This document shows positions 34,627-45,620 of a DNA stretch of 64,000 nucleotides, in pieces. The position numbers and the translations under genes are program-made. The notes under the pieces were generated by a model. It worked only from the letters and a program-made list of their open reading frames with translations. It had not been told where the DNA came from and ran no database searches. Position 1 is the first letter of the stretch. Each line of letters begins with the position of its first letter. The stretch is from Erythroxylum novogranatense (lineage: Eukaryota; Streptophyta; Magnoliopsida; Malpighiales; Erythroxylaceae). The stretch spans positions 5,923,001 through 5,987,000 of the forward strand of contig CM057229.1 of NCBI GenBank assembly GCA_029891385.1, in the 5' to 3' direction.

Positions 34627-35520
34627 ATGGCACCTGATGCAACGTCAATCACCGATGGAACTTCCAACAGAAGTCGCACTAAATATACAACTGGAGTGAA
34701 GCTAATGTGTTCTAACTTTCCCGCTCGAAAGTCCAGCCTCATCACTCCTCATCGGATACGATCCGATGGGTTACGAGACGTAGCCTCCGTGTCCACCCAA
34801 AACCGATCCCACATACAAGCATTGATATGGCAAGACAAACTTATCCTTCATGCAATAATGCCTCTGTTGATGAAACAATCATCAACACCCTTGATCCATG
34901 ATCTCCTCCTCCCAAGCTTATGCTTTTAACCAAGATGTATGCAAATCGCTCTAGACTCGATCATGTCATTGAAAGAGCAACCGACCACCTCAAAGGTGAT
35001 CTATCCATGACTCAATATCTACAACGATAAAGGAATAGCGGATGAATTAGCCGTAATACACTACCAATTGACGATGAAGATTTGGTTATTCACACCTTAA
35101 ATGGTCTACCACCGATTATAAAGAAATCAGGCGACCATTCGCACTAGAGACACCGCCATTTCCTTCGATGAATTGTTCGATAAGCTTGTCGATCATGAAG
35201 GTATCTATCAAGGCAAGGAAGGCTACAGCCCCTCCATTCATCGCCAATGCCGCCGCTAGAGTCCGGAATGGCTCGCAACAACATCTGGCTTAGACAACAA
35301 TCCCACTCACAGCAACATCGAGCTGGACAAGGAACACCAAAATATCCTAATCTAATCAAGTATCCTTATCAAATAATAATTATCCTACTCCAAATAATAA
35401 TTATTGAACTGTGGTGTGTCAATTTTGCGAAAAGCCAGGACACACTGCCAAAGTCTGCCGAAAGCTTATGAGAAAACGTGGGGCCAAAGAAGATTACTAC
35501 GGGACTAAACGCTATTCGTT
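34627..35520 (+). pseudogene. Copia gag remnant with zinc knuckle
   Basis: An ATG at 34627 opens a 100-codon stretch. Further gag-like pieces follow in other frames (a DEEL-like segment near 35040-35130). At 35414-35458 the frame reads CQFCEKPGHTAKVCRKL, a CCHC nucleocapsid knuckle with all four ligands. Between these parts the frames are broken. Confidence 0.8.
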
Positions 35521-36017
35521 ATTCGCTTGCGTGCTCCACAGCACATTTTGGAACCAAGTAGATGTGGACCTTCTCGCTGGGTCAGAACGGTGGCTCGCCA
35601 CCGACTCGTTGTCGCTCCTCCGGACCGTTATATCCGCCCACAAGACTGCACTCCAGGAACTCGGGGCTGCCACCGCCTCCCGCCGCTTATTGCTCGGAAT
35701 ATCGCACCACTTCTTTGCACCCACCAATCCACCGAGATCCGACCAAGGACAAGAAGGATCCTAGACTCGCGCCGCACCATGTCACAAACGAGCCACAAAA
35801 TCGACTCACACCTCCATATATGGGTAATGATCAACTTCAGATAGTGATGGTCACAATTCCACATCTCAAACACGGTAGTTTTTGTCTCCCTACTTCAAAA
35901 CAACCATTCATTTTAAAGACGTCCTTCATGTTCCTAATATTAGCCAGAACCTAATTTCTATCAAACGCTTTTGTACTCAAAATAACGCCTTGTGGAACTA
36001 TTTCCTAATGGTTTTCA

Positions 36018-36900
36018 GTGAAGGATTTACGTATACCGACAAGACTTCTTTCAGAACTTGTCACGGTGACTTATACAACCTACAACTTCCACCAACTCAA
36101 CCTTCTTTTTCTTTCCAGCCTTCCTCGCCACGATGTTCTTCATCATATTCTTGGCCATCCTTCCCACAAAATCTTAAAGGTGCTTCACCACAACAAAGAA
36201 CTCAAGAGTAGTCTACCAAAGTCATCCGTTTGTATCTCATGTGAATGCGCCAAGAGTCACAAATTACCCTTCTCTCTAGCCTCCTCTAGCTCTCGTCCAC
36301 TGAGTCGGTTTTCTCAGATGTATGGGGACCAGCACCCATCACCTCATCCGATGGTTTTAAATATTATGTTGTTTTCATTGACCACTTTTCAAAATATATT
36401 TGGCTTTATCCTCTACAAAATAAATCGATGTCTTTTCCATCTTTCAAAATTTAAATCATTGTCGAACACTATTTTAGCTTGAAAATTACGTCCCATATAA
36501 TCGACTAATGGCGGCGAGTTTATTAAACTTCGATCTTTTCTGCTCAACATGGCATATCCCACTTCACCACACCACCACACACCCCCGAACTAAACGGTAC
36601 CTCGAACGCAGACACCATCACATTATTGAGACCGCCGTTCTCTCCTCCATTTTAGTCATCTTCCTCACCTTTCGGGTCCTTTGCAAATCAGATCGCAAGA
36701 TACTTAATCAACCGCATGCCTACTCCTCTTCTCCGCATGATGACTCCTTACGAGGTCATTCATCAAAACCACCCATATATCACCATATGCATTCTTTTGA
36801 TGCTTATGCTTCCTTGGCTCCGACCAGTATGTTACTAATAAACTTCAACCTCGCCTATTCCCCGCTTTCTTAGGTTACTCCTTTCTCAATTTGCCTACCG
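36018..36900 (+). pseudogene. Copia GAG-pre-integrase and integrase remnant
   Basis: The open stretch 36018-36482 has HHILGHPSHKILKVLHHNKE and CISCECAKSHKLPF (H..H..C..C zinc region). The catalytic core follows in shifting frames: a DVWGPAP-like start near 36315, a VFIDHFSKYIWLYPL reading near 36372, and TTTHPRTKRYLERRHHHIIE near 36565. Active-site residues cannot be followed in one frame. Confidence 0.8.
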
Positions 36901-37285
36901 TGTCTTGACCCTAAAACAAACAAAATCTACACATCCGCATATGTCAAATTTGTTGATGATTCCTTCCCATATCCCTATCTATCCTCCATCTGCTTCTCCT
37001 TCCCCACCTCCGCCTCTTACCTTCCCATCTTCACCTCATCATATTATTCCCATAAGTCCCGTGACAACGCTGCCGCCTACAGATGTACTACCCTCGTCTG
37101 ACCATTCTTTACCACCAGACCCACCTGCACCACCATCTCCACCTACCAATAATACTGTTCCAAACACTAACCCACCACCTCCACGCATACATCCGATGCG
37201 TATTCGAGCTCAAAATAACATTTTTAAACCAAAATATTCACTGCCACTAAATACCCACTACCGCTATATACATGAACCCAGACTA

Positions 37286-38316
37286 TCATGGCTTTACGCT
37301 CTCCACATTGGAGGGCTTCGGTCCAAGAATACAATGCTCTTGTCCGTAATGGCACATGGGATCCGTTCCACCTTCAAGCACAAACGTGGTTGGATGCATG
37401 GATTTTTCAGACGGCGCAAATCGATGGTTCATTGATCGATACAAGTCTCGATCGGTAGCAAAGTGGTTACACCAATGTCCCGGTTGATTTTCATGAAACA
37501 TTTTCACCAAGAATCAAACATCCCACAATAAAGGTTGTCCTCACCGTGGCGTTATCACGGGTTGGTCTCGCATCAAATGGATGTCAACAATGCTTTCTTC
37601 GTGGTCATCTCGATGAAACCGCTTACATGAAACAACCTCCGACTTTGTTCATCCGGATTACCCATCTCATATTTGCAAACTAAAAAGGCTATCAATGGTT
37701 GAAATAAGCCCCACGGCATGGTACAATGAATCTGGGATTTCTAGTTCAAGATGGGTTCAAGACTAGTGCTAGTGACTCATCTTTATTTGTTTATCATCAT
37801 CAACAGGTCACCATGTACTTTCTTGTCTACGTCGATGATCTCCTTCTCACAGGGAATTCCACACCTCATCTTCAACAATTTATGGATGCCATCTCCACAA
37901 GATTCTCGTTAAAAAATTTGGGCACACCAAGCTACTTTCTGGGGATTGAAATCCTTCAAAATGACAAAGGCCTATTTTTGTCTCAGCAGAGGTACATCCA
38001 TGATCTACTTCACAAGTTCACTATAGCTGATGCAAAACCATGTGCTACTCCACTATGCACATCCACTATTTCGAAGCTAGATGATGGCACTCGCGGTGTT
38101 GATGGAACACTGAATCGGAGTATTTTGGGGGCTCTTCAGTATGTAACTATCACTCGTCCTGACCTCTCTTATGCCGTCAACAAATTATCTCAGTTTATGC
38201 ATCAACCTTCCGACACTCACTTCAAACAATTGAAACGGACCCTACGATATTTGAAACATACTCACGCCTATGGTCTTCAGCTATGCGCCTCACAACGCCT
38301 ATCATTAAGACGATAG
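37286..38316 (+). pseudogene. Copia reverse transcriptase remnant
   Basis: The second half of RT is open at 37726-38316: LVYVDDLLLTGNS (YVDD catalytic motif), FSLKNLGTPSYFLGIEI, GLFLSQQRYIHDLLHKF, ITRPDLSYAVNKLSQFM. The first half (37286-37725) is readable only in pieces. Confidence 0.9.
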
Positions 38317-38335
38317 TGATGTTGATTGGGAGGCA

Positions 38336-38796
38336 ATGTTGACTCAAAGACGCCCACCTCTGATATGTTATCTATCCGGCAACAATCCCATTTCGGTATT
38401 CCAAACGTCAATGACGGCTGCTCGCTTCTTCCACGTAAGCGAGTATCGAGCGGTTGCCAACACTGCTGCAGAAATTATGTGGCTTCGCAATTTACTTACT
38501 GAGCTACATGTTCGTCTCCCCGACATACCTACCATTTATTGTGATAATATAGGAGCTACCTATGTCTATTCAAACCCAGTGCATACTCACGGATGAAGCA
38601 TCTGGCACTTGACTATCACTTTGTTCGGGAACAAGTCCAACAGGCTCAACTTCGGGTTTCACACATCTCCACTCATGATCAGGTTGCGGATGCACTCACG
38701 AAATCACTCTCTCGGTTCAAGTTTGAGGATTTTAGAAGTAAAATGAAGGTCTCTCAACGAGACATCATCTTACGGGGGCATGATAAGAATACTTGA
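38336..38796 (+). pseudogene. Copia RNase H remnant
   Basis: Segments 38336-38596 and 38593-38796 contain SEYRAVANTAAEIMWLRNLL, TIYCDNIGATYVYSNPV, then HLALDYHFVREQV and QVADALTKSL, the standard end of a copia polyprotein. One base change in the middle separates the two segments. Confidence 0.9.
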
Positions 38797-38972
38797 TTAG
38801 ATTAGGATATTTTTGAATTGTTCAAATATTATCTTAAGACTTATTTTATTATTTTATTGTTGTAACAATCCCTGGAGATCAGGATCTTTTAGTTTAACTT
38901 TCCCTGTATTTATTCATCACTTGTATTTGATCAAAGGGTGAACCTCTTTAATCTAATCAAGTATCCTTATCA
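38781..38972 (+). repeat. 3' LTR of the second copia element plus 22-bp inverted terminal segment
   Basis: 38781-38950 matches the 5' LTR except for about three substitutions and a 36-bp deletion between two TGAA copies. 38951-38972 (ATCTAATCAAGTATCCTTAT then CA) is the exact reverse complement of 34219-34240. The extra segment, and not the LTR end itself, abuts the target-site duplication. Confidence 0.9.
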
Positions 38973-39230
38973 CTTGATTACTACTCACGGGTCACCATTA
39001 GAACCCATACTCTACCAGATTTTGGATCGTTGGAGAAAGGGACCTTACGATCTTCAAGACCAAAGGATTTGATGTTCGTGTTTAATGATTGAACGAGTAA
39101 GAAAATTGCCAATTCGTGTGCTTCCCATATCAAGCCTGCCAAATTTTATCCTGCATTCTTCATGTTTACTACAGCATGAGAATTTCAGCAATTGTGTGAA
39201 TTCGTTTACATGTCCCTGTCAAACGAACGA

Positions 39231-39655
39231 TCAGAGTTTTTTCCGATTGGAAAGTAGAGAGGAAGAATTGTTTGCCACACTTCGTAAAAAAAAAAGAATT
39301 GTTTGCCATTTTGTCTTCATATCTCCGTAATTCCATGTCAGGCGGTGCAGAAACGACAAATGATTGTGCTTCTCACGACAGTAATAAGTGCTCCTGATGC
39401 CAACGAATCGATCATCAAGGAAGAGTGTTGTATTCCAATTATCATAGTAATAATATGCCCGTAAGTAGTCATCATAGCATTTCTTCTGAACTATGACTCC
39501 GGAAGTCAGATCCTGGCCTTTCAGGCTTTTCAGAACCTTAACTTTAAATTTCACAGGCCCAATTGACATATTTCTTGGTTGAGCCTGAGGAAGTCGGCTC
39601 CGCTATGGCCCACGACGTCGAATTTAAGGCAATTGCGACAAATGTCAAATGTCAT
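39231..39655 (-). pseudogene. Unit 2 copy of the small unrecognised ORF
   Basis: It starts with the same MTFDICRNCLKFDVVGH at 39655 but meets a stop after the CQLGL position. The C-terminal part (KCYDDYLRAYYYYDNWNTTL) is open from another start. The terminal stop seen in unit 1 is replaced by an Arg-Glu-Lys reading that runs on. A 16-bp insertion with its own duplication lies at 39278-39293. Likely non-functional. Confidence 0.45.
39278..39293 (+). mobile_element. Minute poly(A)-ended insertion with a 15-bp target-site duplication
   Basis: The unit 1 empty site reads AAGAATTGTTTGCCATTTTG. In unit 2 the 15-mer AAGAATTGTTTGCCA occurs twice (39263-39277 and 39294-39308) around CACTTCGT followed by eight A. 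This is the structure of an extremely 5'-truncated LINE- or SINE-mediated retrotransposition. Confidence 0.7.
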
Positions 39656-39689
39656 CTATGATCTACCCCAAAAGCTCCCTAAAATTATT

Positions 39690-40544
39690 TTTTAGAAAAT
39701 ATTGTATTTTTTATTTATTAATTTATTAAATAACTTTTAAGATAATAATATTAGTATATGGAAATAAATATAATATAAAAAGGGTAATGTCTAGGTTGTA
39801 CTCCATTAAGGAGCATCCACCATTAATAATATCAAAAGGTGAAAATTAATTATTCATATTGATGATCCGCAAATGTTTATTTGTCACTTAACATTAATAA
39901 TAAATAAGTCAAAAGAAAATAGAGAAAAGAGCTTATTGTTATATTTAAACTCAATAAAAACCTCTAAACATTCTTACTCTTTTATACAAGGAAGAGTTCT
40001 ATCTGTTGCTATTATTCAGCCACCAACGGCACTACTGCCTAAAGAATAGCTATAAACAATTGACTAGGAAAATAATGCCGAAATAATAGGACAACTAATA
40101 ACAGAATAGAGAAAAACAAGTTTGACTTCAACAAGTGGAATGTAAACTAGTTTTTACGTAGAAATTAAAAATAATGTAATATCGTTGCAGAGAGATGGTT
40201 TTTTTTGTTTTATCTTCCCAAATTGCACATAATGCAACAAATGTAGAAAACTTCGGACTGAGTTTGATAATGGCTTTGTGCAAAAAATCAACCAACCTTT
40301 TATTAAAAATCAAACTCCACGATGATGTGCACCTGGTGGTAATGGTTTACACATACATTCCAGATATTACATAGGAACAAGAATTACTAGGATAAAAGGA
40401 ACAAATATGCAAACGAAGTATGGACAGACGACCACGAGTTCATTAAAACACGGAGAAGAGAAGCAATATATACGTAGTACCTCCCTGCACCATCACTATC
40501 TTTTATTCGGAAACTGGACTAGTTTCTATAGTCTGTACCACCAA
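39690..40544. other. Unit 2 intergenic, empty site for the gypsy element and 3' flank of the LRR gene
   Basis: AT-rich. 39725-39790 is continuous where unit 1 carries the 12.8-kb gypsy element. 39880-40140 differs from unit 1. From about 40150 it matches 18690 onwards (3' UTR of the LRR gene). No gene is seen. Confidence 0.6.
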
Positions 40545-41864
40545 TTACATAGGAGGCGGCGGTGCAAGGGCTTGATAGGTTCGTGGAGTAGGAACAGTTT
40601 TCGTAGGAGCCACTCTGATTCTCAAGGTTGAAGCAGGAGGTGTGCAAGGTGTAATAGAGAAGGTCTCCGGACGGGGACAAACCCTAGGCTGCCTTCTTGA
40701 AAAGAAACGAGTGCACTCTGCTACTGGCCTTTGAAATGGAAGCCCCATGATGCAGTTTCTGTTAACGTTAAGCACCCCTGCTTTTATTAGCGCCAAGCAC
40801 TCTGGCCCTACCTGAGTGAAGTAATTGTAAGTCAACGTGAAGTTGTACGCCATTCTCAGCCTACATAAGACCTCTGGTACTGGTCCATAAAACTGGTTAT
40901 GAGCCAGGTTCAGAAACTCCAAGCTTTGCAAGCAACCAAACGATCGCGGGATTGGACCAGTCAACAGGTTGGTTCCAACGTCGAACACCGTCATCCTGGT
41001 CAAATAGCCTATTTCGTAAGGAAGACAACCTGTGAGCCTGTTTCCCAGGAATAGCACCTCTGTCAGCGTTCTCCATGCTCTACCAATGCTTGTGGGAATG
41101 GAACCCGTGAATCTGTTGTTGGCGACGGTGAGATAACGTGCTGGAGTGTTGCCAAAGTTGGCAGGAATTCTCTGGTTGAATCCGTTATTGTTGATGAAGA
41201 GAATATCGGTGTCAGCGTTGAACAGCAGATCAGGAACAGTACCGAGATAGCTGTTGAATCGAATATCGATGAAGGTCAATTTCGTGGCTCCGAGAACGTT
41301 AAGAGGGAAAACTCCCATGAACTTGTTGTTACTCAAATCAACTTCATATAAATATCTCAACGAGCTGAGACCCGCACCTATGACTCCACTGAAGTTGTTG
41401 GTGTTTACATGGAAGATGGCAATGTCTGGCAAATTCATGATAAACCGATAAAAATTCAAGTTACCTCGAAATCCGGCACCACTAAAGTCAATACCGGCCA
41501 ATCCTGTGATGTTCCTATCAGGGACAGTATCACAGTAAAACCCTTTAAAAGTGCAGTAATTGTTGCCAACCCAAGTAGGAGTATAGCTGTTAGGATCGAA
41601 TGTTATGTTTCGTTTAAGTTCCTGGGTGATGAAAAGAATCTGAGCCCTGTTAGCAAGAGGACCAGGGTTTCGGATTGGTTGACGAGGCAGGAGATGCCTA
41701 CCACGTGGATAAAAAGAAGGCCTGGGTGGTCGGACGAAAGGTGGGGGTGCCACTGGTACTGAAACCAGAGGACATGCTCGAGGAGGTGGACATTTTGCTT
41801 GTCCCAAAACGTCAAGTGAGAATGTCTGTAGCAGTAAGGTGAAGAGAAGAAAAGTTGTAGACAT
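40545..41864 (-). CDS. At4g06744-like extracellular LRR protein, unit 2 copy (439 aa)
   Basis: Intact single exon with the same start (MSTTFLLFTLL) as the unit 1 copy. The frame is open further upstream, but only from a GTG, and the conserved ATG at 41864 is preferred. Signal peptide, CPPPRACP, proline-rich segment, WVGNNYCTFKGFYC cap, about nine LRRs and Pro-rich tail are all kept. Differences from unit 1 are conservative and scattered (for example one extra residue in the Pro/Arg segment, DAGSN to DVGTN). With both frames intact, both genes may be functional, probably as secreted wall-associated LRR proteins. The TATA box at 41915-41924 is conserved, but the promoter upstream of about 41998 contains some 215 bp absent from unit 1. 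Confidence 0.93.
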   Translation of the reverse strand: MSTTFLLFTLLLQTFSLDVLGQAKCPPPRACPLVSVPVAPPPFVRPPRPSFYPRGRHLLPRQPIRNPGPLANRAQILFITQELKRNITFDPNSYTPTWVGNNYCTFKGFYCDTVPDRNITGLAGIDFSGAGFRGNLNFYRFIMNLPDIAIFHVNTNNFSGVIGAGLSSLRYLYEVDLSNNKFMGVFPLNVLGATKLTFIDIRFNSYLGTVPDLLFNADTDILFINNNGFNQRIPANFGNTPARYLTVANNRFTGSIPTSIGRAWRTLTEVLFLGNRLTGCLPYEIGYLTRMTVFDVGTNLLTGPIPRSFGCLQSLEFLNLAHNQFYGPVPEVLCRLRMAYNFTLTYNYFTQVGPECLALIKAGVLNVNRNCIMGLPFQRPVAECTRFFSRRQPRVCPRPETFSITPCTPPASTLRIRVAPTKTVPTPRTYQALAPPPPM

Positions 41865-41914
41865 GGCTAGATAGGTTGGCTCAAGGGAGTGCACAAGAAT
41901 GTAGGATTGATCGT

Positions 41915-41924
41915 ACTTTATATA
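41915..41924 (-). promoter_or_regulatory. TATA box of the unit 2 LRR gene
   Basis: The minus strand reads CTATATAAAG about 50 bp before the ATG at 41864, the same as in unit 1. Confidence 0.6.
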
Positions 41925-42880
41925 GATAAAATGCGTCGCTCAAGTCTTCTTAGTCAATTAATCACATAACCTAATTAAATTAGCAGTTCACTATAATGTT
42001 TCTTCCTGAAGTATACAAAATTTAAAAGGGCTAGCATTCCCATCTATTGATAGTCTGATAGTGATTGGCTTGTATCTTCTTTTCATATCTAAATTAATTT
42101 AATTGTATTTTCTGTTTACTTTTTCTAAAGAAAGCGCACCGACACAACAACAATTGTTAACTGGACAGTCAATTCATAATTTAGCAGTTCTTATCAGTTT
42201 CAATTGATTATACATGACCTATATATATATCGACATGTATTAAGAAGTGATTAATTAATCAAGCAAATATAGAGAATATTAATTATAAGAAGAACTGGAG
42301 ATTAGATGATAATTGACCAGCCGATGAAGCAGCACGCGATGCATGTTTCATTACCAAAAGGTCTCATAGTGGAGGTGGCCAAAGTTACATAAATTGGTAT
42401 TATGTCTGTATCATTTGTAGGTATTATTGTACGACGAAACATTATTTATCTAGAGAAAAAAGCTCGGAATCACTTTAATCGGAAAACTTAAAAGTACGTT
42501 AAAGCATTGTTCTCTTTTGCTCGTTCCTGTAATGCATAAAGCAGTAAAGGCTTCCGGGGAATAAAGGTTCCTCCAGCATCTAATTCTAAGGTTGGAAAAT
42601 CTTCCAGCAAATATGGAAAACCCCTTCAGATTTTATTTAGGCTATATAGTTACGATGTGATTGGTAAATAAGACGCCGGCTAGCTAGCTATTTCAATTTC
42701 AAGTAAAACCAATTAAAAGACTTTGACTCGTATAAACATGACAAGCACGTTGCATGGAAAGGCACATATGAGGGTTGCTTGGCAGGAGAGAAAAGGAAAA
42801 GTGGAGTAGGATTTTGTGACACAGGTTGAACTGAATAGCATATGATATGATAAAAAAAGAAGAAGAGAAGAATAAGAATT

Positions 42881-42914
42881 AGAACTAAGAACTAAGAACT
42901 AAGAACTAAGAACT
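42881..42914 (+). repeat. Heptanucleotide microsatellite (AGAACTA)n, about 5 copies
   Basis: Five consecutive near-perfect copies of AGAACTA, preceded by a GAA-rich tract at 42850-42880. Confidence 0.9.
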
Positions 42915-45109
42915 ACCCCATTTAGGTCAATACTTGAGATATATAGGAAAGTAGTATGAAGACATGCTCGTGCTGAATCAGCTGAGGTCCACTTCTCCCT
43001 CGTCTTTAATTTTATCATCTTTTTTCCTTTCCACATATTTGCCTTTTTCTCTTAGCATGTGCTTACTAGTTACTGCTTAGCTCGCCATTCTATTGAAATC
43101 AGCTCTTGCCTCTTGGGATAAGCCAAAGTTAACCAAACTTTCAAAGCTTCTCACTTCCTGGTAATTTGAGGCCACCCCATCTCACAACGAGAAATAAACT
43201 ACAAATGTCAATATGATTGTGCTGTGGTGTATGATGGAAAAGTAAATCCTGGAATGATATTGCCCATTGCCCACTTTTTCATTAAATAATCTAAAGGACG
43301 AGCATATTCATAATGTGTTGGAGACACGATAAGCCTTGGACGTCACATTGGTTTTCCACATTCACGTCACTCGGTATACCCGTCGACCCGTTGGCATTAG
43401 GGGAATATACCAAAGCATGATGTAAAACCAATAATTGATCTAGAACTAAACGGTAAATTATTATCGGAAGATTTAACAAATATTAAATTATTATTAAAGA
43501 ATAAATAAAATTAATTTTTTAAATAAAATTAAAAATATTATTTATTTATTAAATAATTTACATTTTAATTAAAAATATATTCTAATTGATTTATTTTAGT
43601 TTTAACGTCAACGAGAACATCATTCTTGATACACTAGGTTTAAAGAAATTTTGTAGTATGCAACCTTACTTCTAATTAGTAGAAAATTTGTTTCTAAATG
43701 ATCCACACAAAAAGATTAATTAATTCGACTTTTAATAAGAAGAGTTATAAATTAAATTAAACAAAAAAATAATTTAAATAAAAATTAAATAATTCAAAAT
43801 CTTTACGATCAACTAGAACTTGATAATTCACGTGTAAATCAAAGAGAGCATAATACTTTTAAAGTGGAAAGGAGAACTACTTACATTTAAATACTTTTGA
43901 AATCATTGAGCTCTACTATTTATTAATCATGATCAAAACCATGTTCCAAGGAAAGCATAAACTTTGAGACCAAAACTACACCTTTTTGTATGATTAAGTA
44001 TTCAATACGAAAAGAAGGATGTTGCTTGTCCAGCTTCCTCGCCAAAATGGAGCTAGAGGCCCCACTTACGTTTCATTTTAAAATCAAGACGACTTCATCG
44101 GTCCCTAGGTCAAGAACTTTCTTTGAAGTAAAAAATAATTAATTTTCGCAAGAATGAGGAATAAAGCGATGAACATGAACATGCGTCGTCAGCTTTTTCT
44201 TTCACACAAAGAAAACGACAATTCCAAAAGTGCGCGGCATTAGCCTCTTGCCTTCAATCATACGAACTTTGTGTTACGGTCTGTGTTAAAAATTTCAGCT
44301 ATATGAGTATTTAAGAATTTATAATAATATATAAATTTATTTTTTAAAATTAATTTTTCAAGATAAGTTAGACACTTTTAATAATAAGTGGCTACAAATT
44401 ATTTTCATTCATAAAACGTAAACATGAGCTTACTAATTATTAATCATTGCGACCAACGATAAGAACATAACTTTTTGGGATTCATTCCCAAATTTTAGAT
44501 TTGGCTGAAATTGTTCGTCAGCAGAGACAATGTAGTTAGTAGACAAGAATCGATTTTTTTAGAAATATTTCGTCAATGACATGACTAAAACATGTTTGGG
44601 TTTATTAATATTAATCGTATTTTTTTCAATTTATTAAATAGTTCACTGATCAAATATTACATATTTAAAGAATAAGGAACGTAAAATGTATTAATATTAA
44701 TATTAATGACTTGTTATTATCCGACAAGTAAATAATCATGAAAATGTATTTAAAATTCTATATTTGATGGATCATACCCGGTGGTCTCAATTAAGCTTCA
44801 TGATTTTCCTTGTATGGGCTTGAAACCTAAACAGAAAAGAGCAGCCCGAATTCGTGAATAAGGCTACTTTTAGAATTCTGGCCCTTGAGAGGCCCAGTCA
44901 TGAGATACATACTGTATATGTAGAGGACTTTTGATAAGTTTTAAGGTGTGCTTGTTTGGTGAGTATGAAAAAAAAGAGAATAAATATGGAATGAAATATT
45001 GAGTTTGGTAAGAAATTATGATTATAAAGTCATTATTTTGATTTCTTACTTTTTAGTAATACCCCATTCTTCTTCTAATATAGAGGAATAGGCACCATGG
45101 TTATGTAAA

Positions 45110-45620
45110 GGTATGCTTGTTATAATTAATTAAAATATAATTAATAATTAATTAAACTATTGTAATTAATTAATTATAATATAATTAATAATTAATTAAA
45201 ATATAATTTATTTATTAATTAAAATATTATAATCCATTAATTACAATATAATTAATTATAATATAATATAATATAATATAATAAATTAATTTAATTATAA
45301 TATCATATCATATAATTAATAAAATATAATTAATTAATTATAACATAATTAACTAGTTACAATATAAGTAATTAAAATATAATTATTAATTAATTAAAAT
45401 ATTATTAATTAGTTACAATATAAGTAATTAAAATATAATTATTAATTAATTAAAATATTTTAATTAAAATATTATTAATTAGTTACAATATAATTAATTA
45501 AAATATAACTCATTCATTAATTAAAATATTATTAATTAGTTATAATATAATTAATTAAAATATAATTCATTTATTAATTAATAATTATATTGTAATTAAT
45601 TAAAATATAATAAATTTTAT
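45110..45620 (+). repeat. AT-only tandem repeat, about 53-bp units at its right side
   Basis: From about 45345 the pattern ATTAATTAGTTACAATATAA plus about 33 bp of AT-rich sequence repeats four times. To the left are looser TTAATTATAATATAATTAAT motifs, including several inverted repeats. Confidence 0.8.

Larger units (their letters stand above)
34219..38972 (+). mobile_element. Second Ty1/copia LTR retrotransposon, 4.75 kb, with an aberrant 3' end
   Basis: Inserted in the upstream region of the unit 2 receptor copy; unit 1 (about 4276) is the empty site. Target-site duplication CTTGA (34214-34218 and 38973-38977). 5' LTR 34219-34425, primer-binding site TGGTATCAGAGC at 34426-34437, 3' LTR 38781-38950 preceded by a purine tract (TACGGGGGCA). 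A further 22 bp (38951-38972) is an inverted copy of the first 22 bp of the element. gag, integrase, RT and RNase H lie in order on the plus strand. The LTRs differ at only about three positions outside one deletion, implying a recent insertion, yet the coding frames are heavily broken. Confidence 0.95.

Noticed and set aside
41865..41894. N-terminal extension of the unit 2 LRR protein
   Set aside because: It needs a GTG start, whereas the ATG at 41864 is conserved with unit 1 and begins a proper signal peptide.
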